Assembly: GCF_000422965.1 (NCBI RefSeq)
Contig: NZ_AUHB01000014.1
Location: 62,001-126,000, forward strand
Direction: 5' to 3'
DNA: 64,000 nucleotides
Origin: Pleomorphomonas oryzae DSM 16300
GTDB lineage: Bacteria > Pseudomonadota > Alphaproteobacteria > Rhizobiales > Pleomorphomonadaceae
Below the pieces are notes generated by a model, which worked only from the letters and a program-made list of their open reading frames with translations, was not told the DNA's origin and did no database searches. Below are positions 28,052 to 37,046 of this stretch, piece by piece. The translations under genes were made by a program, and so were the position numbers. Every line of letters begins with the position of its first letter. Positions within the stretch are counted from its first letter, which is position 1.

Positions 28052-28080
28052 AACGCCGCGACTGGGGGAGTCGCGGCGTT
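28052..28080 (+). terminator. Terminator of the PAS-like gene
   Basis: A perfect 12-bp stem, AACGCCGCGACT with AGTCGCGGCGTT, closes a GGGGG loop. Confidence 0.88.
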
Positions 28081-28158
28081 CTTGCGGGCCAGCAGACGGG
28101 AGCGCTGCCGGCAGGGTGCGGCAACCGGGGAAGCGGTCGCCGCGCGCCTTATCTATTT

Positions 28159-28209
28159 TCACGCAATTCCGGACGCAAAACCGGTTCCTACTTTTGCTGG
28201 AATTGCTGT
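28159..28209. repeat. Dispersed palindromic repeat, copy 1
   Basis: Outer arms GCAATTCC (28163) and GGAATTGC (28199) enclose inner arms GCAAAA and TTTTGC. A second copy lies at 55762. Elements with this layout are frequent between genes in Rhizobiales genomes. Confidence 0.8.
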
Positions 28210-28218
28210 GGCTTTGCC

Positions 28219-29733
28219 TCAGCCCTTCGGCTTGGTGACGATGACGTTCCAACTGCCGGGCATCAGCTTGGCGGTCAGCGCGTCCTTTTCGATGGCGACC
28301 GACTTGATCGGCGCCGGCGCCACGGTGTTGGGGGCGTCCTTGGTGTTCACCGCCTTCATGTTGGGGTGATAGACCTGCAACGCCTCGGTCACTTCGCGCG
28401 TGCCGCCGAAGCCGCGCAGCTCGACCTTGAGGTCCATCGGTTCGGCGAGATTGCGGTTGAGCGCGAAGATCACCACTTCGCCGGTGCTCTCGTCCTCGGT
28501 GACCGCGGAGATGAGGTAGGGCATCTCCTCGGCCGTCTTGCCGGCGAAGCTGCCGGAAGTGGCGAGTGTCCGGAGCACCCGGCCGCGGGCATATTTCGCC
28601 GTCAGCGCGAAGGGGTGGAAGATGGTCTGGCGCCAGGCAGGGCCACCCTGCTCGGTCATGATCGGGCCGATGATGTTGACGAGCTGCGCAATGCAGGCGC
28701 ACTTCACGCGGTCGGCGTTGTTAAGCAGCGTGATCAGCGCGCCACCGATGAGCAGGGCGTCCTCGGTGTTGTAGACTTCCTCGATCAGCGGCGGATGCTC
28801 GGGCCAGCCGGGCTTGCGGAGGTCGTCATGACCGCGCGCCTTGTACCAGACGTTCCACTCGTCGAGCGACAGCATGATACGCTTCTGCGAGCGGCGGTTG
28901 GCCGCCACGGCGTCGGCGATCGCCACCACTTCCTTGATGAAATAGTCCAGGAGCTCGATGTTGCCGAGGAATTCCTCGGTCGAGTCATGCGGGTTCATGA
29001 AGTAGGTGTGCAGTGAGATGAAATCGACGTAGTCGAAGCTGTGGTCGAGCACCTCGTACTCCCAACGGGCGTAGGTGGCCATGTCGCGGTTCGATGAACC
29101 GCAGGCGGCCAGTTCGATCGACGGGTCGACCCAGCGCATCACCTTGGCGGTTTCCTGGGCGGCGCGGCCATATTCGGCTGCCGTCTTGGCGCCGATCTGC
29201 CAGGGGCCGTCCATCTCGTTGCCGAGGCACCAGAACTTGATGTCGTGCGGCTTCTCGTAGCCGTGGCTCTTCCTGAGCTCGGAGAGTTCGGTGCCGCCGG
29301 GATGGTTGCAATATTCGATGAAGCGGCGGGCCTCGTCGAGGCCGCGGGTGCCGAGGTTGACGCCGAACATCGGCTCGACGCCGACCTGCCGGCACCAGTC
29401 CATGAATTCATTGGTACCGAAGGCGTTGGTCTCGGTGGAGAACCAGGCAAGGTCGAGCCGGCGCGGGCGCTGTTCCTTCGGGCCGACGCCGTCTTCCCAG
29501 TTGTAGCCCGAGAGGAAGTTGCCGCCGGGATAGCGGACGATGGTGACGCCGAGCTCCTTGGTGAGGTCGGCCACGTCCTGGCGGAAGCCGTTCTCGTCGG
29601 CGGTGGGATGGCCCGGTTCGAAAATGCCGGTATAGACGCAGCGCCCCATATGCTCGACGAAGGTGCCGAATACCCGGCGGTCGAGATCGGAAATGGCAAA
29701 ATCGGCGTCGACGATAAGACGAGCGGACGTCAT
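28219..29733 (-). CDS. abfA: Alpha-L-arabinofuranosidase, glycoside hydrolase family 51
   Basis: 504 residues, normal for GH51. The acid/base Glu is E173 in GNEMDGPW and the nucleophile is E292 in SLDEWNVW. A catalytic barrel is followed by the C-terminal beta domain. There is no signal peptide, so it acts in the cytosol on arabinosides or arabino-oligosaccharides brought in by the ABC transporter encoded upstream in the same operon. It removes terminal alpha-L-arabinofuranosyl residues with retention of configuration. Only a weak GAAAG lies before ATG 29733. A 212-bp spacer with a stable hairpin separates it from the binding-protein gene, so its expression may be lower than that of the binding protein. 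Confidence 0.95.
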   Translation of the reverse strand: MTSARLIVDADFAISDLDRRVFGTFVEHMGRCVYTGIFEPGHPTADENGFRQDVADLTKELGVTIVRYPGGNFLSGYNWEDGVGPKEQRPRRLDLAWFSTETNAFGTNEFMDWCRQVGVEPMFGVNLGTRGLDEARRFIEYCNHPGGTELSELRKSHGYEKPHDIKFWCLGNEMDGPWQIGAKTAAEYGRAAQETAKVMRWVDPSIELAACGSSNRDMATYARWEYEVLDHSFDYVDFISLHTYFMNPHDSTEEFLGNIELLDYFIKEVVAIADAVAANRRSQKRIMLSLDEWNVWYKARGHDDLRKPGWPEHPPLIEEVYNTEDALLIGGALITLLNNADRVKCACIAQLVNIIGPIMTEQGGPAWRQTIFHPFALTAKYARGRVLRTLATSGSFAGKTAEEMPYLISAVTEDESTGEVVIFALNRNLAEPMDLKVELRGFGGTREVTEALQVYHPNMKAVNTKDAPNTVAPAPIKSVAIEKDALTAKLMPGSWNVIVTKPKG

Positions 29734-29874
29734 GAGCTTTCAGCTTTCGGGTTTGAAGGATCTTTAAGGTTGCAGTGCCCCGGCTGGGGAGAGGGCACCG
29801 CAGACCCTGGCGCGGTTTCCGGCCCTTGAGGGACGGAAGGCGCTCGTCGTCCGTATCCAACCGGTGGGAGGAGG

Positions 29875-29912
29875 CCGGCCGGGCGACTGCGGCGGGTGTC
29901 CTGCCCGGCCGG
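29875..29912 (-). other. Intercistronic hairpin between binding-protein gene and abfA
   Basis: CCGGCCGGGC (29875) pairs perfectly with GCCCGGCCGG (29903). It has no T run. Hairpins of this kind after binding-protein genes often protect the upstream message from decay or cause partial termination. Confidence 0.55.
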
Positions 29913-29945
29913 TCGCAGTGATCCGGCCGGGCAGAGTGTCGTGGC

Positions 29946-31265
29946 TTACTTCGCGTTGGCGAGCAGCTCGTTGATGCGGGACTCGGCGTCGGTCAGGGCC
30001 TGATCGACCGGCTTGTCGCCGCGCATGGCCGAACCGACTTCTTCGCCCTCGATTTCCTGGATCGAGAACTGACGCTTGACGGCCGACGGCAGAGCGGTGC
30101 CGTTGACGGCGAGCGAGGCGATGTCGCCACGGTGCGGCAGGTTCTTGAACTGGTCGCTGTTGATGATCGACTTGCGAATCGGCAGGTGACCGGTGCGCGA
30201 CCACTCGTAGTTATTGTCCCAGAGGAACTTCATGAACTCGATTGCCGAGGCGCGCTGCGCGTCGGTGAGATCCTGCTTCAGAAGCACCCAGCTATGACCG
30301 TCGGCCCAGACACGCGGGCTGCCGGGGTAGATCTGCGGGAAGGCGGTCACGGCATAGCCGTTGGCCAGCGCGCCGCTCTTCTTGGCTTCCTGGTCGTAGG
30401 TGTCGATCAGCCAGGTGCCGCAGATGAACACGCCGCCTTCGCCAGCTGCGAAGCTGGACACGGACGCCGCGTAATCCTGGTTCTTGGTGGTCAGGTCCTT
30501 CGAGAAGATGTCGGCCAGGAGCTGCAGGGCATTCTTGGCTTCCGGCGAGGAGAAGTTCACCTTGTTCGGATCGGCGAAGAAGTCGACATTCTGCTGGTAG
30601 AGCAGCGTGTCGAAGGTGCGGGTGTAGAAGGCGGTCTCGTTGGCCAGCGTCGAGATGAAGTAGGGCTTGCCCGTCTTCTCCTTGAACTGCTGGGCCTGCT
30701 TCATCAGCTCGTCGGTGCTCTTCGGCAGGATCGGCTTGCCGGCGCTATCGACGAGGCCGGCCTGCTTGAAGAGGTTCATGTTGATGTGCCACAGCCAGGT
30801 GTGGGTGTCGAACGGCATGGCGTAGATCTTGCCGTCCTTGGTGACACCCTGGCGGGCGGCATCGGTCATGTCATTGACGTCGACGCCGGCCTTGGCGAAG
30901 TCGTCATCGAGGGGTTCGAGCAGGCCGCGCGACGAATAGTCGGAAATGACGGCTTCGTGCATGACGGAGATGACCGGCGGCTCGCCGGAGCGGATGCGGG
31001 CGGTGAGCTGGTCATAGCCCGGCCACTCGACGATCTCCGGCTTGACGACGGTGGTCTTGCTGTCGGCGTTGAACTTGTTGATCAGCGCGGTGATGATGCC
31101 GCACTCGCCGTTGGCCTTGGTCACGTCGGTGACTGTGCCATAGTCGGCCTCGCAGGCGCCGAAGAAGCGCGCAACGGAGATCTCGGTCTTGTCGGCCGCA
31201 AGCGCTGCGCTTGCGCCAGCGGTCACGACCAGACTCGCCAGCAGGGCAGTTGTTAGCTTTCTCAT
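29946..31265 (-). CDS. Sugar ABC transporter substrate-binding protein
   Basis: 439 residues, extracellular solute-binding protein family 1. Residues 1-23 are a signal peptide ending ASAALAAD. ATG 31265 is set by a strong GGAGGAGG seven bases upstream; an in-frame start at 31322 would bury the signal. It delivers a sugar, probably an arabinoside or arabino-oligosaccharide, to the two permeases encoded just upstream. Four cysteines occur early (FFGACEADYG, NGECGII), possibly two disulphides in the periplasm. Confidence 0.92.
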   Translation of the reverse strand: MRKLTTALLASLVVTAGASAALAADKTEISVARFFGACEADYGTVTDVTKANGECGIITALINKFNADSKTTVVKPEIVEWPGYDQLTARIRSGEPPVISVMHEAVISDYSSRGLLEPLDDDFAKAGVDVNDMTDAARQGVTKDGKIYAMPFDTHTWLWHINMNLFKQAGLVDSAGKPILPKSTDELMKQAQQFKEKTGKPYFISTLANETAFYTRTFDTLLYQQNVDFFADPNKVNFSSPEAKNALQLLADIFSKDLTTKNQDYAASVSSFAAGEGGVFICGTWLIDTYDQEAKKSGALANGYAVTAFPQIYPGSPRVWADGHSWVLLKQDLTDAQRASAIEFMKFLWDNNYEWSRTGHLPIRKSIINSDQFKNLPHRGDIASLAVNGTALPSAVKRQFSIQEIEGEEVGSAMRGDKPVDQALTDAESRINELLANAK

Positions 31266-31361
31266 TGGACCTCCTCCAATACGGCCGATCTCTTTGAAAA
31301 TCCTTCGCGCTCGGCCGGTCATGCGCTGGATTCCGTCTTGCTGAACCCCTCCTCCGAGGGA

Positions 31362-32207
31362 TCAGCTGATCGCCGCGCCGGCCACGGCCCGGACGATGTA
31401 TTTCTGGAAGAACAGGTAGACGACGAACACCGGCAGGCCTGCGAAGATCGCCTGCGCCATCAGGAAGCCGAGGCCTTCCGATTGGGCGAAGTTGGTCTGG
31501 GTCGAGGCCATGCCGACGGTGATGGTGAACATCTCCGGCTTGGTCGCCGAGATCAGCGGCCACAGGTAGTCGTTCCAGGCGCCGAGGAAGGAGAAGATGC
31601 CGAGCGTCGCCTGGGCCGGGATGGTCAGCGGCAGCAGCACCTTCCAGAAGATCTTGAAGCGGGAGGCGTTGTCGAGCATCGCCGCCTCGTCGATATCCTT
31701 GGGGATCGCCTTGAAATACTGGGTCATCAGGAAGACGCCGAAGGCACTTGAAAGGCCCGGCAGGATGATCGCCGGGTAGGTGTTGTGCATCTTCAGGTCG
31801 GAGAACATCTGGTGGCGGGCAATGATCACCGCCTGCTCCGGCACGGCGAGACCGAGCAAGACCAGGACGAAGATGATGTCGCGGCCCTTGAACTCGGCAC
31901 GGGCGAAGCCGTAGCCGGCGAGCGAGGACAGAACCAGGATGCCGACGGTGACGCCCACCGACACCACCGCGCTGTTCCACAGCCAGCGGAACACACCCGA
32001 TGTCTGGAAGATGTCGGCGTAGTTCTTGAGCGTGTAGGGCGGATGGAAGGCGGAGGCCGTCGAGATCATCAGCTCCGAGTTCGGCTTGAACGATAGCAGG
32101 AGCGTCCAGGCGATCGGCAACATCCAGATGACGGCGACGAGGACGACCGTGAAGAGGATCAGCTTGTTGCCGATGCCGCGGCCGACGATGTGTTCACTGG
32201 CAGCCAT
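31362..32207 (-). CDS. Sugar ABC transporter permease, MalG/CUT1 type
   Basis: 281 residues, six membrane helices. The EAA loop is IPKDIDEAAMLDNASRFKIFWKV, which docks on the ATPase. It pairs with the MalF-type permease whose stop lies three bases before this start, so translation is likely coupled. It forms half of the inner-membrane channel of the arabinoside importer. Confidence 0.93.
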   Translation of the reverse strand: MAASEHIVGRGIGNKLILFTVVLVAVIWMLPIAWTLLLSFKPNSELMISTASAFHPPYTLKNYADIFQTSGVFRWLWNSAVVSVGVTVGILVLSSLAGYGFARAEFKGRDIIFVLVLLGLAVPEQAVIIARHQMFSDLKMHNTYPAIILPGLSSAFGVFLMTQYFKAIPKDIDEAAMLDNASRFKIFWKVLLPLTIPAQATLGIFSFLGAWNDYLWPLISATKPEMFTITVGMASTQTNFAQSEGLGFLMAQAIFAGLPVFVVYLFFQKYIVRAVAGAAIS

Positions 32208-32210
32208 GGC

Positions 32211-33140
32211 TTATTCCTCCACGCGCTTGCGGGACACGAAGAACTGGGCGAGGGCGGCAACCGCCATGATCAGGAACAGGATTTCCGAGGCGGCGGCGGC
32301 ATAGCCGAGGTTCCAGGAGCGGAAGCCCTGCTCGTAGATGAACAGAACGATCGGGCGCGAGGCGTTGTTGGGGCCACCCTGGGTGAGCAACTGGGCCTGA
32401 CCGAACAGCTGGAACTGGGCGACGATCTCGTAGATGACGACGACCAGCATGGTGCGGCGGATCGACGGCAAGGTGATCGACCAGAACGAGCGCCAGCGAC
32501 TGGCGTTGTCGAGGGCGGCGGCTTCATAGAGTTCGCCGGGGATCTGCTGCAAGGCGGCGAGGAACAGCATCATCGGCAGGCCGATGATCCACCAGATGGT
32601 ACAGATGGCGATCGCCACCAGGGCCAGCGAGGACGATGTGACGAAGGCGACCGGCTCGAGGCCGAGAAGCTTGAATATGCTGGCGATTGCGCCGTTGCCG
32701 GGCATGTACATCATCTTCCAGATGATGGTGACGATGGTGACCGACAGCACCGAGGTGCCAAAGAAGATGGCGCGCAGCACCGCCGCGGTACGGTCGCTGC
32801 TGTTGAGCGCGAGCGCCAAGAGAAGGCCGATCGCCACGAACACCGGCACCGTCATCACCACGAACCAGACGGTGTTCCAGACCGTGCCGATGAAGATCTT
32901 ATCGTTGAACAGCCGATGATAGTTGGCCATGCCGGCATATTTCGACGTGTTGTCGAACATGTCGGACTGGAGCATCGACATCCAGATGCCCTTGAACAGC
33001 GGGTAGACCAAGAGCACGACGTAGAACACCAGGTAGGGTGCCACGAACAATGCATTGGACCAGCGGGGGCCGATCGAGGCGCCGGTCGGGCGCTTGACCG
33101 CCGCAACCGCCTTGCCGGGAGAAAGCGTGACGTCCGTCAT
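32211..33140 (-). CDS. Sugar ABC transporter permease, MalF/CUT1 type
   Basis: 309 residues, six helices, EAA loop at IPGELYEAAALDNASRWRSF. ATG 33140 is chosen because GGAGGGTGAG ends directly in front of it; an in-frame GTG at 33155 would overlap the ATPase gene. It is the second channel subunit, with the MalG-type partner immediately downstream. Confidence 0.93.
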   Translation of the reverse strand: MTDVTLSPGKAVAAVKRPTGASIGPRWSNALFVAPYLVFYVVLLVYPLFKGIWMSMLQSDMFDNTSKYAGMANYHRLFNDKIFIGTVWNTVWFVVMTVPVFVAIGLLLALALNSSDRTAAVLRAIFFGTSVLSVTIVTIIWKMMYMPGNGAIASIFKLLGLEPVAFVTSSSLALVAIAICTIWWIIGLPMMLFLAALQQIPGELYEAAALDNASRWRSFWSITLPSIRRTMLVVVIYEIVAQFQLFGQAQLLTQGGPNNASRPIVLFIYEQGFRSWNLGYAAAASEILFLIMAVAALAQFFVSRKRVEE

Positions 33141-33151
33141 CTCACCCTCCG

Positions 33152-34231
33152 TCACTGGCGCGCGTGATAGGCGAGGCCGTCGGCATCGAAGAGGTGCGCC
33201 GTGGCGCCTTCCACCGCGAGGCGGACGCTGTCGCCCGGCTGGACCTGGCTGATGCCCTTGTCCTCAGCCACCAGCGTGCTGCCGTCTGCGAGGCGAATGT
33301 GCGCATGCGTACGGTCGCCGAGGCGCTCGACCACTTCCACCTTGCCGGGGATCGCACCGTCTTCACGGACGCGGATCGCCTCGGCGCGGAGACCAACACG
33401 CAACTCGCCGGACGGCAGGATGTTGATGGGAACGTCGGTCTCGATGACCGAGCCGTCGCCCAGCACGGCGGAGGCGAAGCCGCCGCGATCCTTGAGGTTG
33501 ATGGTCAGGAAGTTCATGGCCGGCGAGCCGACGAAACGGGCGACGAATTCAGTGGCCGGGCGGCCATAGATTTCCATCGGCGTGCCGACCTGTTCGACCT
33601 TGCGGGCGTTCATCACCACGATGCGGCTCGCCAGCGTCATCGCCTCGACCTGATCATGGGTGACGAAGATGGTGGTGGCACGCGTCTGCTGGTGCAGACG
33701 GGCCAGCTCGACGCGGGTGCGGACGCGCAAGGCGGCGTCGAGGTTGGAAAGCGGCTCGTCGAACAGATAGGCCTTGGGGTCTTTCACCAGGGCGCGGCCG
33801 ATGGCGACGCGCTGGCGCTGACCGCCGGAAAGCTGGCCGGGCTTGCGCTTCAGAAGGTGGCTGATCTCCAGGATGCGGGCGGCTTCCTCGATGCGACGGC
33901 CGATTTCCTCGGTGGGCGTGCCGATGTTCTTGAGACCAAAAGCCAGGTTATCGAATACGGTCATGTGCGGATAAAGTGCATAGTGCTGGAACACCATGGC
34001 GACGCCGCGTGCCCCGGGGGGGAGATTGTCAACCCTTTCGCCGCCGATGCGGATCTCACCGCCGTCGACCGTCTCCAGCCCGGCAATCATGCGCAGAAGC
34101 GTCGATTTGCCGCAGCCAGACGGTCCGAGGAAGGCGACGAACTCGCCGGAGTGGACGGTCAGCGACAGCTCCGAGATCACCTCGACGGAGCCGAACCGCT
34201 TGGACACCGAATCCAGTTCGATGCTGCTCAC
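33152..34231 (-). CDS. Sugar ABC transporter ATP-binding protein, UgpC/MsmK type
   Basis: 359 residues. Walker A is GPSGCGKST, the signature is LSGGQRQR, Walker B is YLFDEP, and the H-loop is VTHDQ. The C-terminal 120 residues form the TOBE/MOI regulatory domain of sugar-type ATPases. It powers the two permeases. The start is GTG 34231, with GGAGGAG about eight bases upstream; the frame runs on to 34324 but that would read through the promoter. It is the first gene of the arabinoside operon (ATPase, MalF, MalG, binding protein, abfA). Confidence 0.93.
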   Translation of the reverse strand: MSSIELDSVSKRFGSVEVISELSLTVHSGEFVAFLGPSGCGKSTLLRMIAGLETVDGGEIRIGGERVDNLPPGARGVAMVFQHYALYPHMTVFDNLAFGLKNIGTPTEEIGRRIEEAARILEISHLLKRKPGQLSGGQRQRVAIGRALVKDPKAYLFDEPLSNLDAALRVRTRVELARLHQQTRATTIFVTHDQVEAMTLASRIVVMNARKVEQVGTPMEIYGRPATEFVARFVGSPAMNFLTINLKDRGGFASAVLGDGSVIETDVPINILPSGELRVGLRAEAIRVREDGAIPGKVEVVERLGDRTHAHIRLADGSTLVAEDKGISQVQPGDSVRLAVEGATAHLFDADGLAYHARQ

Positions 34232-34260
34232 TGCACTCTCCTCCACAAAACCAGTTTTCT

Positions 34261-34281
34261 TCTTATGGTATGATGATAAGA
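34261..34281 (-). promoter_or_regulatory. Candidate operator of the arabinoside operon
   Basis: TCTTAT and ATAAGA form a 6-bp inverted repeat with nine bases between, directly downstream of the -10 box and covering the likely start of transcription. The divergent GntR-type regulator is the obvious candidate to bind it. Confidence 0.6.
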
Positions 34282-34308
34282 TTGTACGGCGAGCAGGAGC
34301 CTTGTCAA
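34281..34308 (-). promoter_or_regulatory. Strong sigma-70 promoter of the arabinoside operon
   Basis: On the minus strand, TTGACA (34308-34303) and TACAAT (34286-34281) are 16 bases apart. The -35 is a perfect consensus. The first start codon lies 50 bases downstream. Confidence 0.8.
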
Positions 34309-34574
34309 TCCTCGCGTTGGACATTTTTGGCGAGAAAGGTACAGCTAGCCGGTGCTTCCCGGGGGAAGGGCGGACGAGCTGGGCGACAATTCCCTGCTGA
34401 GGTCTCGATCGGGCTTACCGCTGCAAGCGGAGGCTGGCCCGCTTCATGGCTCGAGTGTTTGTCGGACTGAGGCAACTCAGAGGCCGGCGAATGCTCCGTA
34501 TCGGATTGGCTGGGCAGCCACTGTTCGATCTGGCCGGTGCGGCCTCGACGATGGGTGCTCTGGGAAAGAGACAT

Positions 34575-35312
34575 ATGTTCGAAAGAGATTCCACCATCAG
34601 CACCATGAGTGCACAGGTCGCGCGAATCATCGGCACCCGTATCGTCTCTGGCGAATTCGGCCCCGGTGACTCCCTGCCGATCGAGGCCGAGCTTTGCCAG
34701 GAATATGGGGTCAGCCGTTCGACGGTGCGCGAAGCGGTGAAGAATCTCGCCGCCAAGCGGCTGATCGAGGTGGCGCCCAAGGTCGGTACGCGGGTGCTGC
34801 CGTTTGCCGACTGGAACCTTCTCGATCCGGACGTGCTGTCCTGGCGCCTCAGTGCCCAGTTCGACGAGCGGATCATCGAAGATCTTTACGAGGTGCGCCA
34901 GTGCTTCGAGCCGCGCGCCTGTTACCTCGCCGCCCGCTCCGGCACGACGGAAGATCACGACCGCATCCGCCGACGCTATGCCGACATGGTATCGATGCTC
35001 GATCAGGCGCCGTTGGCCGCCGGCGCCGAAAGCGAGTTCCACCTTGCCATCATCGCGGCGACGCACAACGGCCTGTTCGTGACGATCGGCGGCGCCGTCA
35101 AGACCGCGCTCAAGGCGTCGTTCAGCATGACGCAGAAGGACGCCAGCGGCACGCCGATCGACCTTGCTCCTTACGAGGCGGTTCTATCGGCCATTCTGGC
35201 GCGCGAAGGCGAGCGCGCCGAGGCGGCAATGCGGTGCCTATTGGATCTGTCACGACAGCGCGTGCTGGCGGCCGTCGCCCATCATCGCGAGCGCGGCCGC
35301 GGCTGGCGCTGA
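34575..35312 (+). CDS. GntR-family transcriptional regulator, FadR/FCD subfamily
   Basis: 245 residues. The winged helix-turn-helix is residues 10-75 (EYGVSRSTVREAVKNLAAKRLIEV), and the all-helical FCD ligand domain runs from about 95 to 232, with its metal-ligand type residues in ESEFHLAII. It is divergent from the arabinoside operon and very probably represses it until a sugar or sugar acid binds. ATG 34575 has GGGAAAGAG upstream; the frame is open to 34446, but that segment is not part of the family. The 266-bp gap to the operon promoter holds its own promoter, which I cannot pin down. Confidence 0.9.
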   Translation: MFERDSTISTMSAQVARIIGTRIVSGEFGPGDSLPIEAELCQEYGVSRSTVREAVKNLAAKRLIEVAPKVGTRVLPFADWNLLDPDVLSWRLSAQFDERIIEDLYEVRQCFEPRACYLAARSGTTEDHDRIRRRYADMVSMLDQAPLAAGAESEFHLAIIAATHNGLFVTIGGAVKTALKASFSMTQKDASGTPIDLAPYEAVLSAILAREGERAEAAMRCLLDLSRQRVLAAVAHHRERGRGWR

Positions 35313-35325
35313 CGTTCCGGACGGC

Positions 35326-36111
35326 TCATACCGGTGCCTGTTGCCCGTCCGTCGCCGGCCGGCTCGCCTGAGGCGAGGCGCCCCGTCGCTTGCTTGTCCG
35401 GCGCGCCAAAATCTGAAAGCCGTCGGAAATCAGCACTGCCAGGATGCCGGTGATCACGCCGCCCTGGACGACGAAGGCGAGATTGTTGGACTGAAGGCCG
35501 GCGACGATCACCTCGCCGAGCCCCTTGGCGGCCACCGTCGAGCCGATGGTCGCCGTGGCGAGACCGATGACCGCCGACAGCCGGATACCCTCGATGATCA
35601 GCGGCATGGCGAGCGGCAGTTCCACCTTGAGGAGACGCTGGCGGCCGGTCATGCCCATCGCCGACGCGCTCTCCACCACGGCGGGCGGCAGCGTCGACAG
35701 GCCGACCAGACTATTCTCGAAGATCGGCAGCAAGCCGTAGAGGAACAGGGCCAACCGGGTTGGCCCCTCGCCGAACCCCATGGCCGGCACCGACAGGGCC
35801 AGCACGGCGACCGGTGGAAAGGTCTGGCCGATGTTGACGGCGGCGCGCGACAGGGCGAGGAACTCGGCCCCCGCCGGCCGGGTGACGAAGATGGCGAGGC
35901 CGACGGCGACGATGGTGGCGGCCGACGTCGCCAGCGCGACGGTGAAGAGATGCGACAGCGTCAGGCTGACGAGGCTGCCCTGATTGTAGATGGCCGGCGC
36001 GCCATTGTCGGTCAGCGGCGCCAGCAGGCCGGCGAAGCGGTCCGGCATCGCGAGGAAGGCGATCAGCGCCGTGAAGACGACGAGCCTGAGGAGGAGGCCG
36101 GGGCGGATCAT
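35326..36111 (-). CDS. yehW: Osmoprotectant ABC transporter permease (YehW type)
   Basis: 261 residues with about six membrane helices of the OpuCB/ProW-like permease family; the coupling loop is VVESASAMGMTGRQRLLKVE. It is the last gene of a four-gene set ordered as in E. coli yehZYXW. Its ATG overlaps the stop of the ATPase gene by four bases. It forms a channel with the YehY-type permease to import glycine betaine or a related solute. It ends 13 bases from the convergent GntR gene. Confidence 0.85.
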   Translation of the reverse strand: MIRPGLLLRLVVFTALIAFLAMPDRFAGLLAPLTDNGAPAIYNQGSLVSLTLSHLFTVALATSAATIVAVGLAIFVTRPAGAEFLALSRAAVNIGQTFPPVAVLALSVPAMGFGEGPTRLALFLYGLLPIFENSLVGLSTLPPAVVESASAMGMTGRQRLLKVELPLAMPLIIEGIRLSAVIGLATATIGSTVAAKGLGEVIVAGLQSNNLAFVVQGGVITGILAVLISDGFQILARRTSKRRGASPQASRPATDGQQAPV

Positions 36112-37046
36112 CTGGGTTGCGCCGCCCTGTCGGTAATGCCGGAAAGGCTGACGCGGCCGAGAGGCGCGCCGTCGTCGCCGATCACCGGGGCAGCCTTGCG
36201 GCCGGACCAGAGCAGCGCGCCGAGACCCTCGTAGAGGCTGGCACTGGCGGCAAGCGGTGCGCCATCGGCTTCGCCCGGCTCGACGGCCGAGCCTAGCGTT
36301 CCCAGCGTCAGGTAATGGAAGGGACGGTCGGCGGTACCGATCAGGTCGTCGACGAAGGCGTCGGCCGGCCGGGCCAGGATGTCGGCGGCCGGCGCATACT
36401 GCTTGAGTTGTCCAGCGTCCATCACGGCGATGCGGTCGCCGAGGTGGATGGCCTCGTCCATGTCGTGGGTGACCAGCAGGATGGTGGTGCCGGTGCGCCG
36501 CTGAATGGCCTTGAGGTCGGCCTGGGCCTTGCCGCGGATGATCGGGTCGAGGGCGCCGAAGGGTTCGTCCATCAGGAGCAGGGCGGGTTTGGCTGCCATC
36601 GCCCGGGCAACGCCGACGCGTTGCTGCTGGCCGCCGGACAGTTCATGCGGATAGCGGCCGGCGAATTGGGCATGATCGAGCTGGAACAGCTCCATCAGTT
36701 CCTCAACACGGGCGGCGACCTTCTTGCGGTCCCAGCCGAGCAGCATCGGCACAGTGGCGATGTTGCGGGCGACCGTCCAATGCGGAAACAGGCCGTGGCT
36801 CTGGATGGCGTAGCCGATCGATCGACGGAGCTCGTAGGCCGGCATCTTCAGGACGTCGCGGCCTTGCACCAGGATGCGCCCCTTGGTCGGTTCGACCAGC
36901 CGGTTGACCATGCGGAGCAGCGTCGACTTGCCGGAGCCGGAGGTGCCGACGATGACGGTGATGGTGCCGGCTTCGACGTGCATGTTGACGTCGTCGACGA
37001 CGGCGGTATCGCCATAGACCTTGGTGAGATGGCTGAGATCGATCAT
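36108..37046 (-). CDS. yehX: Osmoprotectant ABC transporter ATP-binding protein (YehX type)
   Basis: 312 residues. Walker A is GTSGSGKST, the signature is LSGGQQQR, Walker B is [12 protein letters not shown], and the H-loop is VTHDMDEA. It is close to the OpuCA/ProV branch but has no clear CBS pair; the last 70 residues are a short variable tail. ATG 37046 overlaps the permease stop by four bases. A longer open frame up to 38273 is only the shadow of yehY. Confidence 0.9.
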   Translation of the reverse strand: MIDLSHLTKVYGDTAVVDDVNMHVEAGTITVIVGTSGSGKSTLLRMVNRLVEPTKGRILVQGRDVLKMPAYELRRSIGYAIQSHGLFPHWTVARNIATVPMLLGWDRKKVAARVEELMELFQLDHAQFAGRYPHELSGGQQQRVGVARAMAAKPALLLMDEPFGALDPIIRGKAQADLKAIQRRTGTTILLVTHDMDEAIHLGDRIAVMDAGQLKQYAPAADILARPADAFVDDLIGTADRPFHYLTLGTLGSAVEPGEADGAPLAASASLYEGLGALLWSGRKAAPVIGDDGAPLGRVSLSGITDRAAQPR

